Shown piece by piece: positions 1-9,097 of a DNA stretch of 64,000 bases. The stretch's first letter is position 1. The number at the start of each line of letters is the position of its first letter. Source of the DNA: Heliobacterium chlorum (GTDB taxonomy: Bacteria > Bacillota > Desulfitobacteriia > Heliobacteriales > Heliobacteriaceae). Position numbers and translations under genes: made by a program. The notes beneath the pieces are model-generated. The model searched no databases. It was not told the DNA's origin and was given only the letters and a program-made list of their open reading frames with translations. The stretch spans positions 1 to 64,000 of the forward strand of contig NZ_JACVHF010000007.1 in the NCBI RefSeq assembly GCF_014502795.1, read 5' to 3'.

Positions 1-343
<343 letters not shown>

Positions 344-345
344 TA

Positions 346-669
346 TTGTAGATAAGCTTGAGTCAAGCTCTGATTGATAAAGTTTCTTGTCGAGTTAATG
401 TCTCTTATAACAGAAGTCATCCACTCGTAAGAAGTTGTCCATCCGTCCCGCTTGCGCGGGCCGAATTGACTTTGGTTTCGCACGCTTTTGCTTTAACAAC
501 TGTTTGATTTTCAAGGACCAGATGTCTTTGTCTGTCGGCACCTGCCGGCGACAGTTATAGATACTATCACATCAATCCCGGCAAGGCAACAGGTAATTTT
601 TAGAACTTACTCAATTCGAAGATAATTGTTTATAACTATCATCCGATGAGGAAGTATCTAATGAAATAG
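346..669 (-). other. rrn leader / spacer between tRNA-Arg and 16S
   Basis: This 324-base stretch has no credible gene. Read leftward it holds a possible promoter (561-589) and, near 490-525, the sequence tccttgaaaatcaaacag, which resembles the leader sequence ahead of many Firmicutes 16S genes. It probably contains the 16S leader with processing and antitermination signals. Whether 16S is also transcribed from the upstream tRNA promoter cannot be decided from sequence. Confidence 0.6.
561..589 (-). promoter_or_regulatory. possible rrn promoter
   Basis: On the reverse strand TTGCCT (584-589) is followed by a 17-base spacer and TAGTAT (561-566). Both boxes are imperfect but correctly spaced and lie about 220 bases ahead of 16S, a normal rrn leader length. 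Confidence 0.4.
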
Positions 670-746
670 TGGCGCGCCCGAAGGGATTCGAACCCCTGAC
701 CTCTTGATTCGTAGTCAATTACTCTATCCAGCTGAGCTACGGGCGC
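670..746 (-). tRNA. tRNA-Arg (anticodon ACG)
   Basis: The reverse strand folds as a full cloverleaf: acceptor GCGCCCG/CGGGCGC, anticodon arm TTGA-CTACGAA-TCAA with anticodon ACG, T arm with GGTTCGAATCC, and an encoded CCA end. It lies 4 bases after tRNA-Gly, so the two are cotranscribed. Confidence 0.95.
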
Positions 747-750
747 ACTC

Positions 751-825
751 TGGAGCGGAAAACGAGATTCGAACTCGCGACCCTCGCCTTGGCAAGGCGA
801 TGCTCTACCGCTGAGCTATTTCCGC
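751..825 (-). tRNA. tRNA-Gly (anticodon GCC)
   Basis: Reverse-strand cloverleaf with acceptor GCGGAAA/TTTCCGC, anticodon loop containing GCC flanked by CCTT/AAGG, T loop TTCGAAT, and an encoded CCA. It is the first gene after a strong promoter at 845-873 and precedes tRNA-Arg and then 16S. Confidence 0.95.
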
Positions 826-844
826 GCACCTGCGACATTTACAT

Positions 845-873
845 ATAATAACGACTTCAATCCAAGTTGTCAA
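845..873 (-). promoter_or_regulatory. sigma-A promoter of the tRNA-Gly/tRNA-Arg unit
   Basis: The reverse strand has a perfect -35 TTGACA (868-873), a 17-base spacer and -10 TATTAT (845-850). The predicted start is near 838, about 12 bases before tRNA-Gly. It could also feed 16S downstream. Confidence 0.8.
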
Positions 874-1030
874 CACAAATTTAAGATTAATCCCACTTAA
901 ACTTCTAATTGCATGTCCGTTCTTATCCGTACCTGCTCTGTTACCCAAGAACTATCGTAATTTTAATGGACCACCCATGAGCCAGAATAGCCCTACAAAA
1001 AGCTACAAAGACTGAACAGAGGGTGAAGAA

Positions 1031-1543
1031 ATGTCCGGGAAACGAAAATGGAAATGGAATTGGCCTTGGCATTGGTGGCAATATGGGATTTTATCGGTGA
1101 TCGTGCTTATCGGCATTGGCTTTACCATCGGACGACAACCATTGAAAGGGTTGGCTTATGCCTTGGACAAGCCCGAGCTTTGCATCCTCTGTCATGTCAT
1201 GAGACCCCATTATGAATCTTGGTACCACTCGGCCCATCGCAACATGGTCTGTAATGAATGTCATACCCCGCACAATTTCGTCGGCAAATACTTTACCAAA
1301 GCCCGCGCCGGGATCGTCGATACCTGGGTATACTTCATCGGTCCCATGCCGGCTCAGTTTCGGGCAAAACCCCACACCGTGGAAATCCTGCAAGATAACT
1401 GCATTCGTTGTCACACCGAGGTGATCAGCCGCATCGGCGATACCCGGCATAATGGCGGCACATACTGTTTTTCCTGTCACCGCGACGTCCCCCATGGCAT
1501 TCAAACGGGCATAGGTCCCGATCCTAGGGAGTTGAGACAATAA
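1031..1543 (+). CDS. nrfH: cytochrome c nitrite reductase small subunit NrfH (membrane tetraheme quinol dehydrogenase)
   Basis: NrfH oxidises menaquinol in the membrane and passes electrons to NrfA for six-electron reduction of nitrite to ammonium. The 170-residue protein has one N-terminal membrane helix (about 17-34) and four c-type heme motifs: CILCH (51-55), CNECH (74-78), CIRCH (124-128) and CFSCH (146-150). Size and layout are typical of the NapC/NrfH family. GAGGGTGAAG precedes the ATG. The stop overlaps the nrfA start (TAATG), so the two are translationally coupled. No regulator lies beside it. Confidence 0.95.
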   Translation: MSGKRKWKWNWPWHWWQYGILSVIVLIGIGFTIGRQPLKGLAYALDKPELCILCHVMRPHYESWYHSAHRNMVCNECHTPHNFVGKYFTKARAGIVDTWVYFIGPMPAQFRAKPHTVEILQDNCIRCHTEVISRIGDTRHNGGTYCFSCHRDVPHGIQTGIGPDPRELRQ

Positions 1544-2913
1544 TGAGACGCTTTACAGGTATTACGCTGGGAACTTTTCGAAAAAACTTCAAACCAATCA
1601 TCCTGCTGGTATGGCTGATCATCCCGCTCATTTTCATCGCCTCTTCGCCGGGTTGCTCGCCGAAACAACGGCAGGAGCCATCGCAAGGTGTAGAAATCGG
1701 CGAGTTTGAAGCAGATCCGGCCGTCTGGGGCAAGAAATACCCCGATCACTACGATACTTATCTGCAAAATAACATGACTGCCCGAACGGAGTACGGCGGT
1801 TCTGACAAGTATTCTAAACTAGAACGGGAGCCCCTCTTAAAAACCTTGTTTTCCGGCTACGGCTTTTCCAAAGAGTATACAGAGGATCGCGGCCATACCT
1901 ACTCCTTAGAAGACATTCGCATGATCGATCCGGCCCGCAAGAGCGCCGGTACCTGTATCACCTGTAAAACCGCCAATTTCAAAGAGCTTTACAACAAATA
2001 TGGTGAATCCTACTATACACAGCCGATCACTCATTTGCTCGATGAGGCCAAACATCCTATCGCCTGCATCGATTGCCATGATCCGAAAACCAACGCCCTC
2101 GTCATTACCCGCCCTGCCCTCAAAGAAGCTTTCGCCCGTCAAGGGAAGGACATCACCAAAGCGACCCGAAACGAGATGCGCTCCCTGGTGTGTGCCCAAT
2201 GCCACGTAGAGTACTATTTTCAGACGGGGACAAAGAAACTGACTTTCCCTTGGGACAAAGGTTTCCGAGCTGACGATATCCTTCAGTACTATCAGGAACT
2301 CGGCTTCACCGATTGGGAACATGCTGATGCAAAGACACCGATGCTCAAAGCCCAACATCCCGATTATGAACTAAATCAAAACAGCACCCATCAACGCAAC
2401 GGTGTATCTTGCTCTGACTGCCATATGCCCTATGTCCGCATTGGTACCTCAAAGATCTCTTCCCACTGGATGACGAGCCCCCTGCGCTACATTTCCGAAG
2501 CTTGCGGGACCTGCCACAGACAGTCGGAAGATTACCTGAAAGAACGTATCCTTTACACGCAACGGCGCGTCTATGATCAGTTGATCAAAGGCGAGCAAGT
2601 AGTAGCCGGCGCCATCGAAGCCATTTCCTCAGCCAGCAAACTACCGACGGTGAACGCAGCCAAACTGACAGAAGCGCGCAGCCTGCACCGCCAAGCCCAG
2701 TGGTATCTTGACTTCATCTCGGCCGAAAACTCAATGGGCTTTCACAACCCCCAGGAAGCACTCCGCCTCTTATCGGAAAGTCAGCGATTGGCCGGTGAAT
2801 CGCGCATACGTGCTCTTGAGGCACTGTCTGGCGCCTCCCTTCCGCCGCTTCCCAGCCCCGGACCGGCTCCCGGGCTCACCAGCACTCAAGAAGATAAGTC
2901 ACCAAAGCAATAA
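1543..2913 (+). CDS. nrfA: cytochrome c nitrite reductase catalytic subunit NrfA (pentaheme)
   Basis: This is the catalytic subunit of ammonifying nitrite reductase. The 456 residues carry the diagnostic lysine-ligated active-site heme motif CITCK (138-142) and four normal motifs: CIDCH (175-179), CAQCH (217-221), CSDCH (290-294) and CGTCH (321-325). A hydrophobic N-terminus ends in a lipobox-like SSPGC (Cys 38), so it is probably a lipoprotein on the outer face of the membrane, as expected for a monoderm. It overlaps nrfH by one base and ends only 14 bases before lutA, suggesting one transcript with lutABC. Confidence 0.95.
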   Translation: MRRFTGITLGTFRKNFKPIILLVWLIIPLIFIASSPGCSPKQRQEPSQGVEIGEFEADPAVWGKKYPDHYDTYLQNNMTARTEYGGSDKYSKLEREPLLKTLFSGYGFSKEYTEDRGHTYSLEDIRMIDPARKSAGTCITCKTANFKELYNKYGESYYTQPITHLLDEAKHPIACIDCHDPKTNALVITRPALKEAFARQGKDITKATRNEMRSLVCAQCHVEYYFQTGTKKLTFPWDKGFRADDILQYYQELGFTDWEHADAKTPMLKAQHPDYELNQNSTHQRNGVSCSDCHMPYVRIGTSKISSHWMTSPLRYISEACGTCHRQSEDYLKERILYTQRRVYDQLIKGEQVVAGAIEAISSASKLPTVNAAKLTEARSLHRQAQWYLDFISAENSMGFHNPQEALRLLSESQRLAGESRIRALEALSGASLPPLPSPGPAPGLTSTQEDKSPKQ

Positions 2914-2927
2914 AGGAATGGTCGTTT

Positions 2928-3659
2928 GTGAAGGTCTCTTTGATGATCACCTGCCTCTGCGACAGTTTTTTTCCGGAGGTCGGCGAGTCGATCGTTCGGG
3001 TATTGCGGCGCGCCGGTGCGGAAGTCTCCTTTTCTCCCGACCAAGTCTGCTGCGGTCAACCCGCCTTCAATGCCGGATACCACGACGAAGCTCGCCGTGT
3101 CGCCCGGACCTTTTTGAAAGCCTTTCGGGAAGCCGAATATGTGGTCAGTCCCTCCGGCTCCTGCGCTGAGATGGTTCGAGAAAACTTCCTGCGACTCTTT
3201 GATCGCTACCCTTCTGAATTGGAACAGGCCAAAGCACTGAGTAAGAAAACCTACGAATTTACGGAATTCCTCGTCAAAGTGGCTGGGGTCCGCTCTGTAG
3301 GGGGCCGCTTTGATCAGAAGATCACCTACCATCCTTCCTGCCACATGACTCGTCTTATGGGCGTCAAAGATGAGCCGATTCAACTCCTACAAAGCATCGA
3401 GGGCTTAACACTGCTGGAATTACCTCGCGCTTATGACTGTTGCGGCTTCGGTGGAACCTTCTCCGTCAAAATGCCGGACATATCGGAGGCGATCGTTACG
3501 GAAAAGGCGGAAAATGTCTTACAAAGCGGTGCTGATATGTTAGTCGGTGCCGATATGGGATGCTTGATAAACATCAAAGGCCGTTTGGAAAAAATGGGCC
3601 ATGCCATGCCGGTCATGCATGTAGCCCAAGTCTTTGACCAGGCCCAAGGAGGTCTGTAG
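2928..3659 (+). CDS. lutA: L-lactate utilization protein LutA (CCG-domain Fe-S oxidoreductase)
   Basis: LutA is one of three subunits of the iron-sulfur lactate dehydrogenase that oxidises L-lactate to pyruvate. The 243 residues contain two cysteine-rich CCG repeats, visible as CCGQPAFN with SGSC in the first half and HPSCH with YDCCGFGG in the second. These bind an unusual Fe-S cluster or heterodisulfide-type site. The start is GTG, preceded by AAAGGAA. It directly follows nrfA (14-base gap) and abuts lutB. Confidence 0.9.
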   Translation: MKVSLMITCLCDSFFPEVGESIVRVLRRAGAEVSFSPDQVCCGQPAFNAGYHDEARRVARTFLKAFREAEYVVSPSGSCAEMVRENFLRLFDRYPSELEQAKALSKKTYEFTEFLVKVAGVRSVGGRFDQKITYHPSCHMTRLMGVKDEPIQLLQSIEGLTLLELPRAYDCCGFGGTFSVKMPDISEAIVTEKAENVLQSGADMLVGADMGCLINIKGRLEKMGHAMPVMHVAQVFDQAQGGL

Positions 3660-5069
3660 ATGGCTGCCGGCAACCGGGATTTACAGGGTCGGATCCAGTC
3701 GGCCTTCCGCCACCCCTTCCTGCGAAAGGCTGTCAAGTCGGCCACCAATACCTTGCGCGATCGCAAAAACGTGGTTACCCATGATCTAGGGCACTGGGAA
3801 GATTGGCGAAATCTTGGCATGCAGATTCGCAACCATGTCATCGAAAACCTGGACACCTATCTGCAGCAGTTTGCCAAGAATATGCTTCAGCAGGGCGCTC
3901 AAGTTCACTGGGCGGTGACCGCCGAAGATGCATTGCGCATCTTTCAAGGTATCGTAGACAAGCACAAAGCCAAACTCGTCTTGAAGTCCAAGTCGATGGT
4001 CTCGGAAGAGCTGCATGTGAATCATGTCCTTGAAGATCGGGGCATTCACGCGGTGGAAAGCGATCTCGGCGAGTATATCATCCAGCTTGCCGGCGAGACG
4101 CCTTCGCATATCATCGTCCCAGCGATTCACAAAACCCGTCAAGAAGTGGCCGACCTCTTTGAAAAGGACTCCGGTCAAAAGCAGCAACCGGACACGGCGT
4201 CGCTGACCCGGTACGCCCGGCAAAAGCTTCGCCAGATGTTTTTAGATGCTCCTATCGGCGTATCGGGATGCAATTTTGCGGTGGCCGATCCGGGAGCCGT
4301 TGCGCTCTTCACCAACGAAGGCAATGGCCGCCTGGTCACTAGTGTTCCACCTGTTCACGTGGTGTTCATGGGGCTAGAGCGCATCGTTCCCACCTTTCGG
4401 GAGCTCGACGTGATGGCCAAACTGCTGCCACGGTCCGCCACAGGGCAGAAAATTACTTCCTACATGTCGGTCATCCGAGGACCGAAAGGGCCCGGTGAAC
4501 AAGACGGCGCTCAGGAGATGCATATCATCATCGTCGACAACGGGCGCACCCGCATTTTAGCGAATCCAAAATATCAAGAGGTGCTCCGCTGCATCCGTTG
4601 TGGTTCCTGCCTCAACGTCTGCCCTGTCTACCGGCAAGTGGGTGGCCACACCTATGGCTGGGTTTACAGCGGCCCTATCGGCGCCGTACTGACGCCGCTG
4701 CTGCAAAATGACTTGATAAACTGGGGTGAGACAGCCTATTTGACCACCCTCTGCGGCGCCTGCACGGAAGCTTGTCCTACAAAAATTCCCCTGCATGAAA
4801 TGCTGATCCAATTGCGGCTCGAACGTACCGTTTCAGGGGCCACCAGTTCCTTGGAACGAACCGCCTTTCGCCTCTGGTCTGAGACCTGGGGAAATCCGAC
4901 GCTGTATAAACTGTCCATGAAAGGCGGCTATATCGGTCAAAAACCTTTTATGAAAGAAGGCCATTTGGAAGGCGGCCCAACACCCTTATCGGCCTGGACC
5001 AACTCGCGCTACTTCCCGCCGATCGCTAAAGAGACCTTCCGGGATCGTTGGCGGAAAGGGGAGATTTAA
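3660..5069 (+). CDS. lutB: L-lactate utilization protein LutB (4Fe-4S ferredoxin-type subunit)
   Basis: This is the electron-transfer subunit of the LutABC lactate oxidation complex. The 469-residue protein has an N-terminal LUD (DUF162) domain. A C-terminal ferredoxin region follows with CIRCGSCLNVCP and CGACTEACP, each giving ligands for a [4Fe-4S] cluster. The ATG follows a strong AAGGAGG site that lies inside the end of lutA, so translation is coupled. Length is typical for LutB. Confidence 0.93.
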   Translation: MAAGNRDLQGRIQSAFRHPFLRKAVKSATNTLRDRKNVVTHDLGHWEDWRNLGMQIRNHVIENLDTYLQQFAKNMLQQGAQVHWAVTAEDALRIFQGIVDKHKAKLVLKSKSMVSEELHVNHVLEDRGIHAVESDLGEYIIQLAGETPSHIIVPAIHKTRQEVADLFEKDSGQKQQPDTASLTRYARQKLRQMFLDAPIGVSGCNFAVADPGAVALFTNEGNGRLVTSVPPVHVVFMGLERIVPTFRELDVMAKLLPRSATGQKITSYMSVIRGPKGPGEQDGAQEMHIIIVDNGRTRILANPKYQEVLRCIRCGSCLNVCPVYRQVGGHTYGWVYSGPIGAVLTPLLQNDLINWGETAYLTTLCGACTEACPTKIPLHEMLIQLRLERTVSGATSSLERTAFRLWSETWGNPTLYKLSMKGGYIGQKPFMKEGHLEGGPTPLSAWTNSRYFPPIAKETFRDRWRKGEI

Positions 5070-5072
5070 GCC

Positions 5073-5717
5073 TTGTCTCAACAGCAAATTCTAGGTAGCA
5101 TCGCGAAGGCCTTAGGCCGCCCTACGCCCTCAACCGTGACGGAATCATTGAAATATACCCTCCCGCCGCGGGCCATCGATCATTTAGACGAAGCAGGCAC
5201 CTTGGAAGCTTTTCGACAAGCTTTCGTCGGAATTAACGGCCGGTTCTTTCGGGTGGAAAACTGGAATGAGGCGGTCGAGCAGATTCGCAAAATTTTTATG
5301 GAACTGAATATACGTCCTGAAGAAGCGGCAGCCTGGGACGTGCCGGAATTAGCACCGCTATGGGAGACGTTTCCTGAAATCTACCGAGGTGGGGATATCG
5401 GTATTACAGCGGGCAAGAAGATCGGGATCACCTGGACCCACGGAGCCATCGCTGAAACAGGCACACTCGCTTTGCTGGCCGGCCCCCAGTCTCATCGAGG
5501 AACCAGCGTGCTTCCACCGGTTCATTTATCCCTTTTCTCGCGGCGGGAACTGGTCAAAAGCTTAGGGGAAGCCTTTGACCGGCTCGGCTCAAAGGACTTC
5601 CGGGCACTCAACTTCATCACGGGGCCGAGTCGAACCTCCGATATTGAGATGGATTTGACGATCGGCGTTCACGGTCCGGCTGTTGTACTGGTCATCTACG
5701 TAGAGAATTTAGGTTAA
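5073..5717 (+). CDS. lutC: L-lactate utilization protein LutC (LUD domain)
   Basis: This third subunit of the lactate oxidation complex is a single LUD-domain protein of 214 residues without cysteine clusters. Recognisable LUD features are ITWTHGAIAETGTL and the C-terminal DIEMDLTIGVHGP stretch. It starts with TTG after GGGGAGA, 3 bases after lutB. A strong terminator follows, closing the nrfHA-lutABC cluster. Confidence 0.92.
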   Translation: MSQQQILGSIAKALGRPTPSTVTESLKYTLPPRAIDHLDEAGTLEAFRQAFVGINGRFFRVENWNEAVEQIRKIFMELNIRPEEAAAWDVPELAPLWETFPEIYRGGDIGITAGKKIGITWTHGAIAETGTLALLAGPQSHRGTSVLPPVHLSLFSRRELVKSLGEAFDRLGSKDFRALNFITGPSRTSDIEMDLTIGVHGPAVVLVIYVENLG

Positions 5718-5727
5718 ACAAAAGCAG

Positions 5728-5771
5728 AAATGGGCTGAAACCAAAAGCAACGATTTGGTTCAGCCCATTTT
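5728..5771 (+). terminator. terminator of the nrf-lut operon
   Basis: An inverted repeat AAATGGGCTGAA(C)CAAA / TTTGG(T)TTCAGCCCATTT with a short loop lies 10 bases after lutC. It is followed by a T-containing tail. Confidence 0.8.
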
Positions 5772-5800
5772 CATGATCCTCGCGATATCAGGTTTGTCCG

Positions 5801-5838
5801 CATGTAGCTCCTAATGTAGCTCCTAATGTGGCTCTTCA
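5801..5838. repeat. short 12-bp tandem repeat
   Basis: About three copies of ATGTAGCTCCTA occur in a row, the last degenerate. It lies in the gap between convergent lutC and the aldo/keto reductase. No function is apparent. Confidence 0.5.
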
Positions 5839-5877
5839 TCGAGCTTTTCAATGAAGCTCGCTCGCGATTAAGCCAGC

Positions 5878-7029
5878 TCAGGCAAAAGTGCGGTCTACTT
5901 CTTTCAACACACTCCGAATCGGGATGTTTTGCGGGCACAGTGTTTCGCACTGGCCGCAGTCAGTACAATTGGAGGCCCGCAGGTGTTTCGGCATAAAGGT
6001 ATGATAGGCCATCTTAGCACCAGCCACATCATCGTAGATGGACGCATTGTTTAGCTGGGAGAAGTTGCGGGGAATGTGCACACCGGCAGGGCAGGGCATG
6101 CAGTAATTGCAGTTGGTGCAGTTGACCTTAATTTTCGATTCATACATCTTTTTTACAGCAGTGAAGAGCTCAAGCTCTTGCTCAGTCAACGAATTCGGAT
6201 AGCCCTTTTCGGCTGCCTTGAGGTTATCGATCACGTGCTGCATTTCCGTCATGCCGCTAAGAACGACATTAACTTGGGGATGGTTCCAAAGAAACTGGAA
6301 GGCCCATTCGACAGGACTGCGTTTAGTTTCGGCCTGGTCCCAGATCTGTTGAATGTCCGCTGGGATCCGGTTAACCAATTTTCCACCGCGCAGCGGTTCC
6401 ATGACAACGACACCGAGGCCTTTTTCGGCAGCATACATCAAGCCCTTCCGACCGGCTTGGTAATGGATATCCATGAAATTATATTGAATTTGACAGAACG
6501 ACCAGTTGTAAGCATCGACGATTTCCTTGAAAAGCGGATACTCGTCATGGAAAGAGAAGCCCGCATGGCGAATTCTACCGTCGGCCAAGGCTGAATCCAA
6601 GAACTCGAGAACGCCTAATTGCTTCAAGTTCGGCCATAGGGCCTGGTTCAAACTGTGAATAAGATAAAAGTCGATATGGTCTGTTTGCAGCCGGGTAAGT
6701 TGCTCATTAAGGTAACGATCCATATCTTCCCTCGTTTTAATGAGCCAACTGGGCAGCTTCGTAGCCAAATGAACTTTTTCCCTGTAGCCATTTTTGAGGG
6801 CTTTTCCGAGGAAGATCTCACTCATTCCTGCCTGAAAGGGGATTTCCGAATGGTAGGGATAGGCTGTATCTACATAATTGACCCCATGATCTATGGCGTA
6901 GTGGAGAATTTCCGCAGCCTTCTCTTCATCAATTTGGTGCGACTTCCCATTCAGTACAGGCAGTCGCATACAACCAAAGCCAAGGATGGAGACGTTCACT
7001 CCCGTATTTCCCAAAGCTCGATACAACAT
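5878..7029 (-). CDS. aldo/keto reductase with C-terminal 2x[4Fe-4S] ferredoxin domain
   Basis: This NAD(P)H- or ferredoxin-linked oxidoreductase of the AKR superfamily has unknown substrate. The 383 residues hold the AKR tetrad Asp54, Tyr57 (VDTAYPYH), Lys91 (ATKLPSW) and His125 (YLIHS). Two cysteine clusters follow: CTNCNYCMPCP near 304 and CTDCGQCETLCP near 355. This ferredoxin-tailed subfamily is common in anaerobic Firmicutes. The ATG at 7029 is chosen because AAGGAGGAACGCTG precedes it; an in-frame extension to 7089 lacks a ribosome site. Confidence 0.9.
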   Translation of the reverse strand: MLYRALGNTGVNVSILGFGCMRLPVLNGKSHQIDEEKAAEILHYAIDHGVNYVDTAYPYHSEIPFQAGMSEIFLGKALKNGYREKVHLATKLPSWLIKTREDMDRYLNEQLTRLQTDHIDFYLIHSLNQALWPNLKQLGVLEFLDSALADGRIRHAGFSFHDEYPLFKEIVDAYNWSFCQIQYNFMDIHYQAGRKGLMYAAEKGLGVVVMEPLRGGKLVNRIPADIQQIWDQAETKRSPVEWAFQFLWNHPQVNVVLSGMTEMQHVIDNLKAAEKGYPNSLTEQELELFTAVKKMYESKIKVNCTNCNYCMPCPAGVHIPRNFSQLNNASIYDDVAGAKMAYHTFMPKHLRASNCTDCGQCETLCPQNIPIRSVLKEVDRTFA

Positions 7030-7156
7030 CAGCGTTCCTCCTTCAATTGATCCCATATTACTATGGAAAAACCTACATTTGAGTGGCATAATTTAAAAGG
7101 ATTCATACATATTATCCGGTTTTTAATCGAAAACTCGGAAGCCTGGAGGACTTACG

Positions 7157-7915
7157 ATGAACTCAGTGCTTACATTCCAAATTCCCGATAGCCCCTTTGT
7201 CCTGTTTTCCCCATCTCACCTTACGGCGTTGATGCTGCTTTTGCTGACGAGTGCAGCCTTATACATCCTTCGCAAAAATCTCGACGAAAAAAGCAAACAG
7301 ACGATTCGTTACGCCTTGGCCTTCATTTTATTCTTTCAAGAACTGTTCATTCAAGGGTGGAACATGGCCAACGGGACCTGGTCTGCCGATTCCAGCCTGC
7401 CCCTGCACCTGTGCAATGTGACGGCTCTTTTGTGCGGGATCATGCTGCTCAATCGCAGCTATTCCCTCTACGAGGTGGCCTTTTTTTGGGGAATGGTCGC
7501 CGCTGTGCAAGCCCTGTTGACGCCTGACTTAGGGATGTTCGCCTTCCCCCACGTTATTTTTTACCGATTTTTCATCACTCACGGCGCGATTGTTCTCGCC
7601 TGCCTGTACATGACCTTCGTAGAAGGATACCGCCCCCAGTTGATATCCATCGGAAAAACGGTCCTTTTCTCTAACGTTTACATGGCCGCCATTGCCGTCG
7701 TCAACCATTTTACCGGCGGCAACTACATGTACATTTGTGCCAAACCCTCCGGCGCCTCCCTGATGGACTATATGGGACCCTGGCCTTGGTACATCCTCTC
7801 ACTGGAGGCTGTCGGGCTCCTCTTAATGCTACTCTCCTACGTCCCCTTCGTCATCGCTGATCTTTTAGATCGGCGAAAAAAGTGGTCACAGCCCATTCGG
7901 TCGATCAAGCTATAA
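7157..7915 (+). CDS. TIGR02206 / YwaF-like integral membrane protein
   Basis: The 252-residue protein is almost entirely hydrophobic, with about seven predicted helices. It carries the family's SLPLHLCN motif (loop near 80) and a conserved NYMYICAKP segment near the sixth helix. The family includes B. subtilis YwaF and is distantly related to TMEM164; its biochemical role is unknown to me. TGGAGGACTTACG precedes the ATG. It is a single-gene unit between two leftward genes, followed by its own terminator. Confidence 0.85.
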   Translation: MNSVLTFQIPDSPFVLFSPSHLTALMLLLLTSAALYILRKNLDEKSKQTIRYALAFILFFQELFIQGWNMANGTWSADSSLPLHLCNVTALLCGIMLLNRSYSLYEVAFFWGMVAAVQALLTPDLGMFAFPHVIFYRFFITHGAIVLACLYMTFVEGYRPQLISIGKTVLFSNVYMAAIAVVNHFTGGNYMYICAKPSGASLMDYMGPWPWYILSLEAVGLLLMLLSYVPFVIADLLDRRKKWSQPIRSIKL

Positions 7916-7931
7916 CTCAAAGCTAAGGGAA

Positions 7932-7962
7932 AAGGAGCCCCGCTGTTCGGGGCTCCTTTTTA
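7932..7962 (+). terminator. intrinsic terminator after the YwaF-like gene
   Basis: AAGGAGCCCCG / CGGGGCTCCTT stem with a short loop and a T-run. It sits between convergent genes and may act in both directions. Confidence 0.9.
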
Positions 7963-7968
7963 TGTCGG

Positions 7969-8913
7969 TTACGAATGGAGCAACTGGGATGCCCCGGTAA
8001 GCGTTTTGCTTACCTCCGCCATCAATCCTTCGACGATCTCTTTGACGGGTTTAACCTCTTGCAACGGGTGAAGGCTCTGCCCCACCTGAACCAAACCGTT
8101 TTCAATATCTCCTTCGATGGCGGCCAAGCGGTTCGTACCAATGGCGATTTTATCCAGTTCTTCCTGAGGAACGCCTTTGCGCTCGAGTTCCAGATACTTT
8201 TCGGTCATGGCGTTCTTCAGGCCTCGGACGCCATGGCCTCGAGAATATCCTGTAACGATCGAATCGGTATCAACAGCCTGGATGATCCGCGCTTTCGCGT
8301 TAGGATGAAGGGAACATTCCTCAGCCAAGAGGAATCGGGAACCCATCTGTACACCGGAGGCGCCCATCAGCAGTGCTGCAGCAATCCCGCGGCCATCAGC
8401 GATGCCGCCGGCAGCGATGACGGGGATTTTCATTTCCGGGATCACGTTGGTCAACAGCGCCATGGTCGTCAGTGTACCGATATGACCGCCGGCTTCCATG
8501 CCTTCAATCACCAACGCATCAGCCCCGGCCGCTTCCACTCGTTTCGCCAGCTTCACACTGGGAACGACAGGGATCGCTTTAATGCCTGCCTCCTTTAATT
8601 TGGCAAAAAAGGGCACCGGGTTACCCGCTCCCAAAGTCACAAACGCGACCTTTTCTTCACAGACTACATCGACGATCTCATCCTTGTTCGGTGCCATCAG
8701 CATGATATTTACACCAAAAGGCTTGGCCGTCAATGACTTGGCCTTACGGATCTCTTCCCGAACCCACTCGGTCGGGCGCCCTCCCGTGGCGATGATACCG
8801 GCCCCTCCGGCATTGGAAACGGCCGAAGTTAAGTTAGCTTCCGACACCCAGGCCATACCGCCTTGGATGATCGGATACTGAATTCCCAGAAGTTCTGTCA
8901 GTTTAGTTTTCAC
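7969..8913 (-). CDS. fabK: enoyl-ACP reductase II FabK (FMN-dependent, 2-nitropropane dioxygenase fold)
   Basis: FabK catalyses the last reduction of fatty-acid elongation with FMN and NAD(P)H. The 314 residues begin KTKLTELLGIQYPIIQGGMAW, and show the GGHIG and AAGGIADGRG phosphate/FMN-binding loops and MGSRFL, all close to FabK. The start is GTG after GAAAGGGGAAAGG. It stands alone rather than in a fab cluster, so a relative in the nitronate monooxygenase family remains possible. Confidence 0.82.
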   Translation of the reverse strand: MKTKLTELLGIQYPIIQGGMAWVSEANLTSAVSNAGGAGIIATGGRPTEWVREEIRKAKSLTAKPFGVNIMLMAPNKDEIVDVVCEEKVAFVTLGAGNPVPFFAKLKEAGIKAIPVVPSVKLAKRVEAAGADALVIEGMEAGGHIGTLTTMALLTNVIPEMKIPVIAAGGIADGRGIAAALLMGASGVQMGSRFLLAEECSLHPNAKARIIQAVDTDSIVTGYSRGHGVRGLKNAMTEKYLELERKGVPQEELDKIAIGTNRLAAIEGDIENGLVQVGQSLHPLQEVKPVKEIVEGLMAEVSKTLTGASQLLHS

Positions 8914-9040
8914 AGACCTTTCCCCTTTCTTCCGTCATGCTCCATTATTTTGTCCGTTTACCAAAGTAGTTGTGTATGTCCTAACTTATATTAACAAAAG
9001 TAACGATGTAACTAAAGAGATCAGCCGATTCCGGTTAGTA

Positions 9041-9083
9041 AAAAAAGGCGCTGGTTCGCTCTTTGCGAAACCCAGCGCCTTCT
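9041..9083 (-). terminator. terminator of the DHA2/HlyD operon
   Basis: Reverse strand: AAGGCGCTGGGTTTCGC / GCGAACCAGCGCCTT hairpin followed by TTTTTT. It lies just past the stop of the MFS gene. Confidence 0.9.
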
Positions 9084-9097
9084 TATCTTGATTTAAT

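Noticed and set aside
1091-1540. Long open frame antisense to nrfH
   Set aside because: It is a shadow of nrfH codon usage; the plus frame has four heme motifs and a ribosome site.
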